Positions 32,552-43,672 of a stretch of 64,000 nucleotides of DNA are shown one piece after another (the stretch's first letter is position 1; every line of letters starts with the position of its first letter). The DNA is from Omphiscola glabra (taxonomy: Eukaryota > Mollusca > Gastropoda > Lymnaeidae). The position numbers were made by a program, and so were the translations under genes. Where the stretch lies: assembly GCA_964017045.1 (NCBI GenBank), contig OZ024809.1, forward strand, positions 12,158,307-12,222,306, read 5' to 3'. Under the pieces are notes generated by a model that was not told the origin of the DNA, ran no database searches, and was given only the letters and a program-made list of their open reading frames with translations.

Positions 32552-35500
32552 CTGTTGGAAGGGATGAGGCCACAGTTAAATCACAGATGTGAACAAACGC
32601 CAGGAGATTGTTGTGTATGGAAAAGACGCAATACAAATTTATATATACAATTTATGAACGTCATATATTACAAAGGATACCAACTGATAGTGTGTCTCTT
32701 ACATCCGTGAGTATAAGTATACATTATAAAAGTGTTTTACAAACTCTTTGAACACAAGGTCCTAATATTCATACGAACTTTGACCCATGCAAAATTTTCA
32801 TTACGGGAAAAAAAATATCAATATCATTGATACCGGAAGGGCAAAAAAAAGATTTACTGAATGACCAACTAACCTTTTAAGACTTCATTGCCACAATGGT
32901 CAGGTATTTGGTTATAATTTCATTGACTTAAATGACCGGATGGCTTATTAGAATGTTCATATTTTAAATTTTACCGAAATAACTAATCGTCGTATAGTCC
33001 CATGATGCTGTACTTACTGTATAGATAGAACACTGCAGTTGACAGAGTAATTAAATGAGGTGGGTTGCAGTTCCTGGAGCACCTGAAATATTGGACATGG
33101 TCAATTGTGTTTGCTATGCGATTTCGCAACATGTTATTACTTTCATTAGCGATACAGTAACAACGATCCCGTTAGGATTGGTGCTACAGTGATCACGTTA
33201 GCCTTGAACGTACTGTGATCGCGTTAACTTTGGCACTGCAGTGATCACGTTAACCTCGGCACTGCTGTAATCACGTTAGCCCTGACACTGCAGTGATCAC
33301 GTTAATCATGGTACCACCGTGATCACGTCAACCTTGGTACTTTATATTGTTTAATAGAAGCATATACGAAAGAGCAGACAATAAAATATTACCGCTTCGC
33401 ACAGACGTTTCTCCGTCTTCACGAACACTTGGGACTTTGTGTCTTTGAGCTCTTCCCGGTATACCTCACTGGTAAAACGGAAGTTCATGTTGAGGACTTT
33501 CAGATCTGTCATTGACAAAGTGACACCTATTAAGGGCTAAGTAAGACGTGGCAAGAATTCAGCGTCATTTGAAATTTGCACACTTTTTAAGTGAGACATT
33601 AGTTTAATTGGTATAATTACAGCCATTTAATGTAGTACCGTGGAATGTACCATGAAGACCCAGGACATCAAGATGGCACACTGCGCCAAGATGGCCCTGT
33701 TCGCCAAAATGGCCCAGTACGCCGATATGGCCCAGAACACTAAGATGGTACCCACCCATCAACACTTTTTTTTCTTGTAAAAACAAAGCTTTAAGGTTTT
33801 TGATTACTTCCTCACAAGATCATAAGTTTTCCTGGACTTTCTAGCGACCGTATATCTGAGCTATTATGAACTTCTTTTACATAAAAAAAAATCTTAATTA
33901 CCCATCATACGTGTTCGCTCCGCAAGACTTCTTCATACAATGAGACGATATAAAAGCTTTGAACTCGGGCCAGTGTCGTAGTCCAATTTTAACAGAAAAT
34001 AGTTATGGCATTAATAATACGACTTGACCAAAGCAAAATTCTAATTTTTAGTTAATCCTTAGTCCTTTCACCATTTCTTCTTCTTCTATATTTTTAGGGC
34101 CCACGATCAATGTTTTGATCATTCGGGCTCCTATGTTTCAGAGGGGTTCGCGATGTAACTGTGGATGGTTTTGAAGGGGATACTTCACTGGTTGCAAGGG
34201 CTGCTCAGCGAGGGTGTCATGAGCTGGGGGTCGGAAGGCAGGAGGCAATATACGCAAATGTGTCAAGTGTAGTCGCCTCAACTGTTGCTTTTGGAAGCCT
34301 GTTCCAGTCTCTTATTTTCTTTGGCAGGAATGAGGAGTTCCTGTACTGCGTTTTTATTTACAGAGGTGTCATCATCATCATCATCATGTACCGTAGTCTT
34401 TCGACCGTTGGGGCGCCACAGATGACATGTACACTATTCTCCTCCATTCCTCTCGGTCTCCTGCCCTACGCATAGCATCGCCTAGTTGTAATCCCGTCCA
34501 CTCTTTGATGTTATCTTCCCATCTCTTTCTCTGTCTTCCTGTTCTTCTTCCTCCTCTAGTTGTGCCCTGCAAGATTTCTTTGGCGAGCCCTTGTTTTCTG
34601 GTCACGTGGCCATACCATTCAAGTTTGCGCTTTTTTACAGACGCCAGGAGGTCATCGTACTGCCCAGTTGCTTGACGAATCATTTCTTTCACTTGTTCAT
34701 TGGTGATATGGTCTCTATAGCAGATGCCAAGAATGCCTCTGAAACATCTCATCTCCATCGCCTTTATTTTCCTTTCAAGTTCTGCTGTTAATGTCCAGGA
34801 CTCACAGGCATATAAGAAAATGGAGAGGATTAATGAGGTGTGGATTTAATATAAAAATTTATTCTTTTAATGACAACGCTCACCTTGACTGGCGTCTGAT
34901 TTCGTCTTCGTCACTGCAAAAAAAAAAAAAAAAAAAAATTTCTTGATTTAAGATATCTTCTAATTAAATACTACCCCCCCCCCCACCCAAACAGGCGAAA
35001 AAAATGGGGGGGGGGAGGAGGTTGTTAATGGTTTTATGAAATCGCACGTAGTTACGCCATCTTCCTTTCCATCCCCCTTCTCCTACCCACAAGCCCCCTT
35101 CCCCCCCCCCCTACTTTGAAGCTGGAATAAAAACGTTCAGTTTGCACAAACATATAAACCAACACCATATTATTATATTTTGGGGTGGGGGGGGGGCGGG
35201 TGCGGTTGTCACTGTTCTTTCTGTTTCGTCAAAATTGCGGCAGCACGCAGTAATAGTGATCGTACACCCCCCCCCCCCCCCCCCAAAACAACCCGATCAT
35301 AACGTTGTGCTGAATCTAGTTCTCTAATCAGTTTTCAAGTGTCATTTTCTACGATGAGTCTTTGTTAGTGTTGCTACATAGCAGCCAATGAATAGGGCGT
35401 GACGACCAGAGTTTTATTTGCCCCGGGGTGTGGAATGGTGATGTTGAGAACCTTTCTGGTAGACTGTCAATAAGGACCGAGCCTCTCTCGTGTGCCTGTG

Positions 35501-36980
35501 TGATTAAGTGAATGTGGGGATTGGGGGGTGGGGGTGAGCCGTGTGTCATGTGACCACCCGAGTTCAGCTGGGATACGTGAAGTTAAAACAACAACAACAC
35601 TGACCAACACAGCATAGGGCACGTATCAACTTACAGAGCACAGCTAGGATGACAGCGGCTACCACGACACAGATCAAGAAAAAGGTGAGTGCAACAAACG
35701 TCACGACCCTGCAGGTCCCTGCCCGTCTGTCCACATGGCTGGACTCATCGCTGGACGACTGGACAGAAAAGTTCAACAATAATTGCACCTGGAAATCTCA
35801 TGATATTTTTAATTTAAAATAATGGGTGTCCATAATGTCCACCGTTTAGTATAAGGTAATCCAATGGATGTCCAATATGTCTATACTCATGTTTAAGGTA
35901 ATCCAGTGGATGTACAATATGTCTGTACATATGTTTAGTGTAATCAAATAGGTGTCAAAATGAATAACGGTAATTGCATAACAATTATAATAAATACGAA
36001 ATACTGCCTGTTTCCCAATCTGACAAAGATGATGTCATTTCCTGTATGGCACACAGTTGTAAACGCGAACAGATTCTATTACATGTAAGTACACTCATTG
36101 TTCAAACCAGGGGTCACCAAAAATTTTTCACGGCGGGCCGGATAATCATTCTGTACAATACTTTCAAGCCAGAACGAAAGCTCTGGGAAAAGAAGACGAA
36201 AAACTAAGTTTAGTATTCCATGTTAATAATGGCTGAGTGGCGTGCAATGTAAAAAAAATAAACAACAAAGAAAACCAACATGTTTATTTTCTTTAAAAGT
36301 TGTCAAAGAAGGCGACGTTAGCAAAGAGATCGTTACATCAGACGTAGTGCGCACATTTTGGAACATCGAAAACTAAGCCTGCAAAAAAAGGTTAGTGAGA
36401 TATTTCTGAAACGGTTTTCTGGCTTTCAAGATAGCATCAATGTTTGGTTTCGAATTGCTGCATCCAATCAAAAGAATTTGTTTCAAATGTTTATCAGTCA
36501 CGCACGTTCGCTGTGTTGACTTCACATAGTTCTTTTTTGAAAATGTTTGCTCACAGACATAAGTTGCTCCAAACTCTGATCCCATACCTTAAGGTTAGTT
36601 GTTCAGTTTCAGAGACTCAACATCCGGTTAGCACGGTTAAAATTCAACGAGTTTTCCTTCTCTGTGAGTAAACATACGTTTTATCAAGCAAATTCAAGTA
36701 TCGTCAGTGGGCCGGATGAATTGGCCTCACGGGCCGGATCCGGCCCACAGGCCGTAGTTTGGAGACCCCTGGTTTAAACGAACAGATTCTAATAAGTACA
36801 CTACATGGCTAACATAACAAACATACACTGCATGGCTAACATAACAAACACACCCACCGATGGTCCTCCAAAATATTTTTGGTGGTCACGCGGGAACGGG
36901 GTGTCATAGCCGGCCATCATGTTATCCCCTTTTCTGTTGTCTGTCTCATAAAACCAGAAGTTGTCGTAGAGGTTGGACAT
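29242..36980 (-). CDS. Type II transmembrane SEA-domain mucin-like protein, five exons, 1,244 aa
   Basis: I assembled exons 36980-36858, 35758-35635, 33505-33393, 33082-33018 and 32551-29242. Phases agree at every junction (0, 1, 0, 2) and the sum is 3,735 bases. Residues 1-58 are a polar tail with RR and R before the helix; 59-82 form one membrane helix (VVTFVALTFFLICVVVAAVI...). Residues ~84-165 form a SEA domain (FRFTSEVYREELKDTKSQVF, RLCEA, NCSVLSIHNGSLYVVFYIEI). The GS at 144-145 sits where SEA modules self-cleave (G|SVVV), so cleavage is possible. After GCDLYGKTWDYACRA comes a Ser/Thr-rich tail to the stop, with SPSSESIHTVSL repeats. Positive residues before the helix predict the N-terminus inside and the mucin outside. 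It is likely a cell-surface or mucus-layer glycoprotein. Confidence 0.78.
31690..31995 (-). repeat. 36-bp coding minisatellite, SPSSESIHTVSL
   Basis: Eight to nine nearly identical 36-bp units within exon 5 (unit includes GATACAGTATGGATACTCTC on the plus strand). Each adds 12 residues rich in Ser/Thr. Diverged relatives of the same unit fill the rest of the exon. Confidence 0.92.
33018..33082 (-). CDS. Exon 4 of SEA mucin (SEA, middle)
   Basis: Acceptor ATATTTCAG, donor CA|GTAAGT, phase 0 to 2. Encodes VLQELQPTSFNYSVNCSVLS with two NxS sequons. Confidence 0.78.
33160..33345. repeat. ~29-bp repeat (GTGATCACGTTAACCTTGGC)
   Basis: About six degenerate copies in the intron between SEA exons 3 and 4. 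Confidence 0.85.
33393..33505 (-). CDS. Exon 3 of SEA mucin (SEA, first half)
   Basis: Acceptor AATGACAG, donor GCG|GTAATA, phase 1 to 0. Encodes LKVLNMNFRFTSEVYREELK then DTKSQVFVKTEKRLCEA, the classic SEA start. Confidence 0.82.
33660..33735. repeat. ~20-bp repeat (AAGATGGCCCAGTACGCC)
   Basis: About four degenerate copies in the large intron between exons 2 and 3. Confidence 0.65.
34217..34351 (-). mobile_element. LINE ORF2 C-terminal fragment (SFLPKKIRDWNRLP type)
   Basis: 45 codons reading TQYRNSSFLPKKIRDWNRLP then KATVEATTLDTFAYI... and a stop. RxSFxPxxIRxWNxLP near the end of the reverse-transcriptase ORF is a hallmark of CR1/L2/Jockey-like LINEs. 5'-truncated; no RT core left. Confidence 0.75.
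34372..34848 (-). mobile_element. LINE ORF2 C-terminal fragment (RTE-like) with (ATG)n tail
   Basis: Minus-strand frame reads TSLILSIFLYACESWTLTAE, then CFRGILGICYRDHITNEQVK, LEWYGHVTRKQGLAK and GRQRKRWEDNIKEWTGL, i.e. the conserved segment after the RT catalytic core. It ends in (ATG)n at 34372-34387, a usual 3' tail of such LINEs, directly against the other LINE fragment at 34217-34351. It lies in the intron between SEA exons 2 and 3. Confidence 0.82.
34918..35290. repeat. Poly(A), poly(C) and poly(G) simple-sequence cluster
   Basis: Several homopolymer runs (A at 34918-34938, C at 34976-34984, G/C runs to 35284). Simple sequence. Confidence 0.8.
35635..35758 (-). CDS. Exon 2 of SEA mucin (membrane helix)
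   Basis: Acceptor CTGTCCAG, donor T|GTAAGT, phase 0 to 1. Encodes SSSDESSHVDRRAGTCR then the 24-residue hydrophobic helix. Confidence 0.78.
35815..35950. repeat. ~59-bp repeat upstream of SEA exon 2
   Basis: Two to three copies of a unit with AAGGTAATCCAATGGATGTC and AATATGTCTATAC. Confidence 0.7.
36108..36771. mobile_element. Deleted hAT transposon with transposase C-terminal remnant
   Basis: 664 bp bounded by CAGGGGTCACCAAAAATTTT and inverted CAGGGGTCTCCAAACTACGG. The flanks are near-perfect 8-bp duplications: GTTCAAAC (36100-36107) and GTTTAAAC (36772-36779). The minus strand at 36373-36585 reads SEFGATYVCEQTFSKKNYVK then STQRTCVTDKHLKQILLIGC, which matches the hAT dimerisation region of GTF2IRD2/ZBED-type transposases. 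It sits in SEA intron 1. Confidence 0.85.
36858..36980 (-). CDS. Exon 1 of SEA mucin (cytoplasmic tail)
   Basis: 41 codons from MSNLYDNFWF to YFGGPS, donor TCG|GTGGGT, phase 0. A TTCAG lies nine bases before the ATG, so a 5' UTR intron is possible. Confidence 0.65.
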
Positions 36981-37106
36981 CTTGGGCCACTGAATGGGTG
37001 AAGACGAACATTGGAAATATGAGTTAAAATATTGTCAAGAGGTAACACCTTTCTTTAATGAAAAAAATGGGGTAGGTGTGGCGATAGGAACATTGATATA
37101 TAGTGA

Positions 37107-37832
37107 GAAAAAAATTGTTCGTTGTAAGATATAAAAACATTGAGAAAAAAATTGTTCGTTGTAAGATATAAAAACATTCAGAAAAAATTGTTCGTTGTAA
37201 GATATAAACATTCAGAAAAAATTGTTCGTTGTAAGATATAAAAACATTCAGAAAAAATTGTTCGTTGTAAGATATAAAAACATTCAGAAAAAAATGTTCG
37301 TTGTAAGATATATAAACATTCAGAAAAAATTGTTCGTTGTAAGTTATAAAAACATTCAGAAAAAATTGTTCGTTGTAAGATATAAAAACAATCAGAAAAA
37401 ATTGTTCGTTGTAAGTTATAAAAACATTCAGAAAAAATTGTTCGTTGTAAGTTATAAAAACATTCAGAAAAAATTGTTCGTTGTAAGATATAAAAACATT
37501 CAGAAAAAATTGTTCGTTGTAAGTTATAAAAACATTCAGAAAAAATTGTTCGTTGTAAGTTATAAAAACATTCAGAAAAAATTGTTCGTTGTAAGTTATA
37601 AAAACATTCAGAAAAAATTGTTCGTTGTAAGATATAAAAACATTCAGAAAAAATTGTTCGTTGTAAGTTATAAAAACATTCAGAAAAAATTGTTCGTTGT
37701 AAGTTATAAAAACATTCAGAAAAAATTGTTCGTTGTAAGTTATAAAAACATTCAGAAAAAATTGTTCGTTGTAAGATATAAAAACATTCAGAAAAAATTG
37801 TTCGTTGTAAGATATAAAAACATTCAGAAAAA
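37107..37832. repeat. 36-bp minisatellite, ~20 copies, just upstream of SEA exon 1
   Basis: Unit TTCAGAAAAAATTGTTCGTT plus gtaagatataaaaaca. Both strands are open because the period is divisible by three. Each unit carries TTCAG and TTGTAAG motifs resembling acceptor and donor. Confidence 0.94.
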
Positions 37833-37834
37833 AA

Positions 37835-38380
37835 TTTAAACTTTTTTTTATTGAAGTTGTTGGGTTTTTTTCCCTGATAAATTTAGGCAGTTTTTTTTTT
37901 ATTAAGGGGAAATTACTGATGAGTGGTACTGATCTGCAATAAATAAAATGAACAATCAGCCGCCTAAACATTATTTAATGACACAAATATCTCTCTAATT
38001 AAACTCCACCAAAGAGGGTGGAAGACTTAAAATGCACTTACACTTTTTAAAAAATGAGATAATTATGTTATTTTTTTTTTAATGGGCTAAAAATTATAAA
38101 ATGGTGATCTTAAATAAAGAAGTTTAAATTTTAATGTACAAGAACATTAATGTAGGCCTGCGACTACGAAACAATTTGGCACGGGTCACTGTAGACATAA
38201 GAGTAAGAAACAGTTGGCATCTTTCACTGTAGAACTAGAACTAAGACTACGAAACAGTTGACAAGTCTCACTGGAGGCCTACGACCACGAAACAGTAGAC
38301 ATGTGTCACTCGTCTAACATCACCACAAGAAACAACTCATCCTACAGCAATGACTCACGAGTCAACGATAACAAACTAAT
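37835..38380. other. Non-coding interval
   Basis: T-rich; a few CGAAACAGTTGAC-type repeats at 38165-38310. No gene. Confidence 0.5.
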
Positions 38381-38385
38381 CGTTA

Positions 38386-38850
38386 TAGTAATCTAACAGT
38401 GATAGAAATCTTATAGTGACAGTAATCTTATAGTGACAGTAATCTTATAGTGACAGTAATCTAATAGTGACAGTAATCTTATAGTGACAGTAATCTAACA
38501 GTGATACAAATCTTATAGTGATAGTAATCTTATAGCGATAGTAATCTTATCGTGATAGTAATCTTATAAGTATAGTAATCTTATCGTGATAGTAATCTTA
38601 TAAGTATAGTAATCTTAAAGTGATAGTAATCTTAAAGCGATAGTAATCTTATAGTGATAGTAATCGTATAGTGATAGTAATCTTAAAGTGATAGTAATCT
38701 TATAGTGATAGTAATCTTATAGTGATAGTAATCTTATAGTGATTGTAATCTTATAGTGATAGTAATCTTAAAGTGATAGTAATCTTATAGTGATAGTAAT
38801 CTTATAGCGATAGTAATTTAGCAGTGAATATTAATCTAATAGTGATACTA
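38386..38850. repeat. ~18-bp minisatellite (AGTGATAGTAATCTTAT)
   Basis: About 26 copies with single-base variants (agcgatag, cgtgatag, aagtatag). Confidence 0.93.
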
Positions 38851-38854
38851 CATT

Positions 38855-39535
38855 TTTAAAATTATCCCAACTTGATGAAACACTATCCAACAGCGTCTAA
38901 CACATGGAAAGTCTCTGTGTTCATTCAGCACAATCGTCCTATACCTTCTTGCGAGCTTCACACAAATCCGAATACTTTCTTTCCCTGTTGTTCTTTTTTT
39001 CTAATCTTAGTTTTAATGAAATAGAAATGTCTGATGAATCCGCTTCATTCCCCCCTACCCCACTGCTACCCCCTACCCCCACTACCTCCTACCCCCACTA
39101 CCTCCTACCCCCACCCCCAACCATAAAAATTAAAAGAAACGCGCTTTAATTTGTAAAAGTGAAACCAACATATTTCATTTTCGTAAAGTTCTTTAAGATA
39201 GCGCTATTCGGTGTCGTTTGAAGGGGGAAGTGTATTTTTTGTAACGCTCACTCTATCTCTGTCTCTTGCCTGGAGTAAAAATAATAAATTATTCTTGACT
39301 GTCGTTCATGTGCGGGTGGGGGAGGGAGAGGGGGAGGTGCGCCTGTCCTCTGTAAAGGGAAGGGGTGGGGGGGTGGTATGTACACAAAGGGTTTCAGGCG
39401 GGGGACCATGAAAGAACAACTCTGTAACGTTGACTAGACTTAAGCTCGTGCAATTATGTTTGGATTCTTTAACACAGGGGGAAAATGGTTCCAGTTTGAG
39501 CTTAAAAGTTCTTCTGCCAATTCTTTCAATATTAA
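38855..39535. other. Non-coding interval with C-rich/G-rich simple sequence
   Basis: CCCCCTACC repeats at 39050-39115 and a G-rich stretch 39310-39410. No gene recognised. Confidence 0.5.
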
Positions 39536-39537
39536 CA

Positions 39538-39845
39538 TGATCATATTCATAATAATCTTAATAATCATCTTCATAATGATCTGTATATTCAAATGTATGA
39601 TCATCTACATATAATCATATGTGTAATCATATTATTATAATGTAAATAGTCATCTTCATAATCATCTGCATAATCATATACATAATCATCTAAATAATCA
39701 TCTTCATAATCATTTCAATTGTATAATCATCTTCATATAATCAGAAGTATAATCATCTACATAATCATCTTCATAATCATCTGTGTAGTCATCTTCATAA
39801 TCATATGCATAATCATATGTATAATCATCTGCATGATCATCCTCC
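39538..39845. repeat. 12-15-bp degenerate repeat (ATAATCATCTTC)
   Basis: About 20 degenerate copies. Confidence 0.85.
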
Positions 39846-39939
39846 TCAGCTAGTCATTCTCTGCATAATCAGTATGCTTTAGAGGAAAAATGTAAGTTAA
39901 ACTAAAAATGTACTGTGAAGTGGAACAATGGGAAATGGG

Positions 39940-40039
39940 TGAAACAAAGTAAGGTTCAAACTGAAAACAAAAGGAACGCAACAAAACAACGAACGTGTCG
40001 GCAGGAAGCCTTCGTCAGCGAACAAACAACAGACAAAAC

Positions 40040-40080
<41 letters not shown>
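39940..40080. repeat. Dispersed repeat, copy 2 (relative at 11838-11930) ending in poly(T)
   Basis: Same blocks as the copy at 11838, followed by a ~36-base T run (40045-40080). Confidence 0.6.
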
Positions 40081-40081
<1 letters not shown>

Positions 40082-40084
40082 GTA

Positions 40085-40620
40085 ATATAGCACTTAGCTG
40101 CGAAGTAGTGTCACTTTTATTCTTATTATGAAAGATGCAACTTTTCTACAGTGTTGTTGTTGATGTTGTTATTTTTGTTGTTGTAATTATTGCCCCCCCC
40201 CCCCCCCCCCAATTCCACACACACACACAATTCGCTCCAATGACGAGCCGTAAAACATTTTTTTTTAAATTATTTTCTCGTACAGTATTCCAACCGCCAA
40301 CGTACCTGTTTTAATTTTATCGTTGGCAAGGCTCCGCGACGTCACATGTCATCCTGACCAATAAAAAGATGGGAGATGTCGCATTAACTATGCAACCCCC
40401 CCCCCCCCACCTTCCTCCTAACCCCCACCCACATTTTAAAAGTCTTATTTTACATGCTCTCTATTAACTTGTAACAAGATATATGATGTATGCAGATACG
40501 CATTCTGTAAGACATAAATGTGCATATATGTATATATAAATATATATGAGCATTCTTACGATTCAGATGCACAGCGTTCTGATTCGGGAAGTGCAGCTGA
40601 GTTGAATCTTGCCCAACAGA
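40085..40620. other. Non-coding interval
   Basis: C runs at 40193-40210 and 40397-40408, AT-rich remainder. Confidence 0.5.
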
Positions 40621-40626
40621 TTGCTC

Positions 40627-40860
40627 TTACATATGATTTTTAAAAATGTATACTTTTTCCACTTCACGACGCCAAGTGTTCATCGGCCGGTCTCTTTTCC
40701 ATTTTCCTTGAGGGTTCCAGTTCAGGGCTTGTCTAGTTATGTTGGAGGCAGATTTCCTGAGCGTATGGCCGATCCATCTCCATCTTCTCTTGACGATATC
40801 TTGTTCTACCGGTTTCAGAGGCGGGTGGTCAGTCAATGAGTAATGTCCAGGCAAACCAAG
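40627..40860 (-). mobile_element. LINE ORF2 C-terminal fragment ([12 protein letters not shown] type)
   Basis: Minus strand reads [20 protein letters not shown] then [20 protein letters not shown] and [14 protein letters not shown]. This is the well-conserved tail after the RT core of a non-LTR retroelement family distinct from those at 34 kb. Degraded (RPMNTW for RPRNTW). Confidence 0.8.
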
Positions 40861-41139
40861 GGTGGGGGAACTTAGGTGGACAGACTGGCGCCGTCCAAAA
40901 CTGCCGTAAGGTGTCAGATTGCACCGGGGCGAGGCTAATACGACCGTTCGGGGACAGTACTGGCTAGTTTATGACCATTTAGGTGGAGGGAAAAATTTGA
41001 GTACCTGAGATGTAGAAATAGTATAGCCCAGGACAGGAATCTCTAGAGACCCAATTCGAGGACTTATGAAAAGAGGACCGTTAGACGGGACTAAAGGAGA
41101 ACTCAGCCGGACAGGAAGCGGACAGTCGGAGTGAGCTCC

Positions 41140-41477
41140 GACGGATAGGAGTAGATGACAGTCGTGAGGACACAGTGGACAGGGAGACGAACCGTGGACA
41201 GTAGTGAGGACACAGTGGACAGAGAGACGAACCGTGGACAGTAGTGAGGACACAGTGGACAGAGAGACGAACCGGGACAGCCACTAGAACACAGTGGACA
41301 GAAATACGAACCGGGACAGTTGTGAGGACACAGTGGACAGAGAGACGAACCGGGACAGTTGTGAGGACACAGTGGACAGAGAGACGAACCGGGACAGTTG
41401 TAAGGACACAGTGGACAGAGAGACGAGCCGTGGACAGTCATGAGGACACAGTGGACAGGTAGACGAACCGAGGACAG
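41140..41477. repeat. 39-bp minisatellite (GAGGACACAGTGGACAGAGA)
   Basis: About nine copies of a unit completing GACGAACCGGGACAGTTGT. Open on both strands (13-residue period). Confidence 0.93.
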
Positions 41478-41484
41478 TCAGAGT

Positions 41485-41960
41485 TGAGTGCGAGAACAGA
41501 GAAAGACAAAACGAAGTAACGGATCAATAAAAGAGCAAAGACTATAACCGTCGTCGAGTTGTCTGATGGTTGCAATACGAGTGACAGCTGAGACAGGTGT
41601 TGGCATCCAAACAACGAAATAGAGAACGGAAGTAGAACAGAGACGAGTCAAGGTTCTCTACAATATTGAATGACTACAAAAAGCCCCCCCCCCCGGTCCC
41701 TCCCCCCCCCCGCCCGCCCGCCTCCACTTACAAACTTCACATTTATTTTCTTGCATAATTCAGGCTTGCTTTGAGCTTGATCTATAGATTTATCTCGGAA
41801 CTTATTTATCAACATATAATGTTCACAAGGCCTATCAAAACTTGAGCATTCCACTTTTCCCCCCTCTACTACTTTATCAAACTACCATCACGTGGGACGA
41901 ACACATGAAATTTTATTCAAAAACGAGTTTCCATAAAAATTCAACTGACCTTTATCTTCC
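41485..41960. other. Non-coding interval
   Basis: C-rich simple sequence at 41682-41723. No gene seen. Confidence 0.5.
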
Positions 41961-41967
41961 TAAAAGT

Positions 41968-42425
41968 GTACAGTCTCCTTTGTGATTACAGTCTCCTGTG
42001 TGGTTACAATCTCCTGTTAGGTTGAAATCTCCTGTGAGGCTACAATCTACTGTGTGGTTACAATCTCCTGTATGGTTGAGATCTCGTGTGGGGTTTCATC
42101 TTCAGTGGGGTTACAATCTCCTGTGTGGTTAAAAATCTCCTATGTTGTTACAATCTTCAGTGGAGTTACAATCTCCTATGTGGTTAAAATCTCCTGTGTG
42201 GCTACAATCTCCACTGTGGTTACAATTTTCTGTGTGGTTACAAATTTCCAGTATGGTTACAATCTTCTGATTGGTTGCAATCTCCTGAGTGGTTACAAAT
42301 CTCATGTGTGGTTAGTCTTCTGTGTGGTTACGATCTCCTGTGTGGTTACAATCTCCTGTGTGGTTACAATCTCCAGTGGGGTTACAATCTCCCGTGTTGT
42401 TACAATCTCCTGTGTGTTACGATCC
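41968..42425. repeat. ~18-20-bp minisatellite (TGTGTGGTTACAATCTCC)
   Basis: About 24 copies with many point variants and short indels. Confidence 0.9.
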
Positions 42426-42429
42426 CATG

Positions 42430-43100
42430 TGCGTTTCACTGCCTGAAAATGCGTTCGCAGATTGTTTTTTGTGTGATAACTTCCTCTTCTCCAGAACACC
42501 ACAAACGAATGATATCCGCCGTGTCTTTCAACGTGACTCACGCCTAGTGATCATGCACGGGATGCACAGCAAACAATCGGCCTGGGCCAACATCAGGCGG
42601 CAGATTGTGTGAGCCGACGATGGTCATCTAACGGTTTTGGGGCTCAGTGAGTCACCTCTCCTCCAATTCCTTGATTAATGAGGAAATATTTGCCTCTTCT
42701 CCAAGTAAACACCACACCGAGTCTACAATGTGTGTGTGTGTGTGTGTCACACACCGAGTCTACAATGTGTGTGTGTGTGTGTCATTTCAGTCCATTCAGT
42801 ATGTTTCATGATACTTTTTCTGTTTACATTTGGTTTAAAAAATTTGGTCAAATTTGACGTCCTGAGATATTACAGCGGTAGTTAATTTGCTATTTTAAAA
42901 AAGTGAATTTATTTTCGTTTGTCCTGGTGAATACATATTCAAAAATAATTTATTCAACAAACAACCCCCCCCCCCCTTTCCCCCACCAAAAAAAAAAAAA
43001 CACAACACCAACAGCAAAAAATAACAACAACAACAACAAAGAAAAGACAGTGATATATAAAATTGAGTATCTGATCCATTCTCATATTAAAATGATTTTT
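42430..43100. other. Non-coding interval with (GT)n
   Basis: Two copies of CACACCGAGTCTACAATG followed by (GT)n at 42717-42783. C and A runs at 42964-43010. Confidence 0.6.
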
Positions 43101-43107
43101 TTTATTA

Positions 43108-43277
43108 CGATTCACCCCTTAATGTTTCAATAACAAGAAAATTCTGATAATCCATTCTGGTCAAGCCGTTTTGAGAGTCCTCGCTCAGTAGCAACAGACC
43201 TGAGCTCTGTGACGTGCCATTAATCAACTCTACCAAAACGCTGCAGGAGTCATCCCCCCTTTCGTCACCACAAAGCA
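43108..43277 (-). CDS. Weak exon candidate (GDDSCSVLVEL), possible acceptor in 60-bp array
   Basis: After GGATTAGGATAG the minus strand reads (V)LCGDERGDDSCSVLVELI then NGTSQSSGLLLLSEDSQNGL and continues to ~43108. DDSCSVLVEL resembles DDCSVLNEL in the exons at 54.8-55.8 kb, so it may belong to the same family. Its start phase (1) agrees with a candidate exon at 44676-44719. The polypyrimidine tract is poor and the 3' end is undefined. Confidence 0.3.
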
Positions 43278-43672
43278 CTATCCTAATCCCCATTTATTAA
43301 GTAGCGGAGTCATCCCCCCTTTCGTCACCACAACGCACTATCCTAATCCCCATTTATTAAATAGCGGAGTCATCCCCCCTTTCGTCACCACAACGCACTA
43401 TCCTAATCCCTATTTATTAAATAGCGGAGTCATCCCCCCTTTCGTCACCACAACGCACTATCCTAATCCCCATTTATCAAATAGCGGAGTCATCCCCCCT
43501 TTCGTCACCACAACGCACTATCCTAATCCCTATTTATTAAATAGCGGAGTCATCCCCCCTTTCGTCACCACAACGCACTATCCTAATCCCCATTTATCAA
43601 ATAGCGGAGTCATCCCCCCTTTCGTCACCACAACGCACTATCCTAATCCCCATTTATTAAATAGCGGAGCAA
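43246..43672. repeat. 60-bp minisatellite, seven near-identical copies
   Basis: Unit CGGAGTCATCCCCCCTTTCG, TCACCACAACGCACTATCCT, AATCCCCATTTATTAAATAG. The edge unit overlaps the start of the exon candidate at 43277. Confidence 0.95.

Noticed and set aside
37024..37971. 315- and 205-codon frames on opposite strands
   Set aside because: Pure products of the 36-bp array; no signal peptide, domain or splice support.
41103..41441. SSLCPLCPHNCPG cysteine-rich repeat frame
   Set aside because: Generated by the 39-bp minisatellite, open on both strands, no secretion signal; looks like a cysteine-rich protein only by composition.
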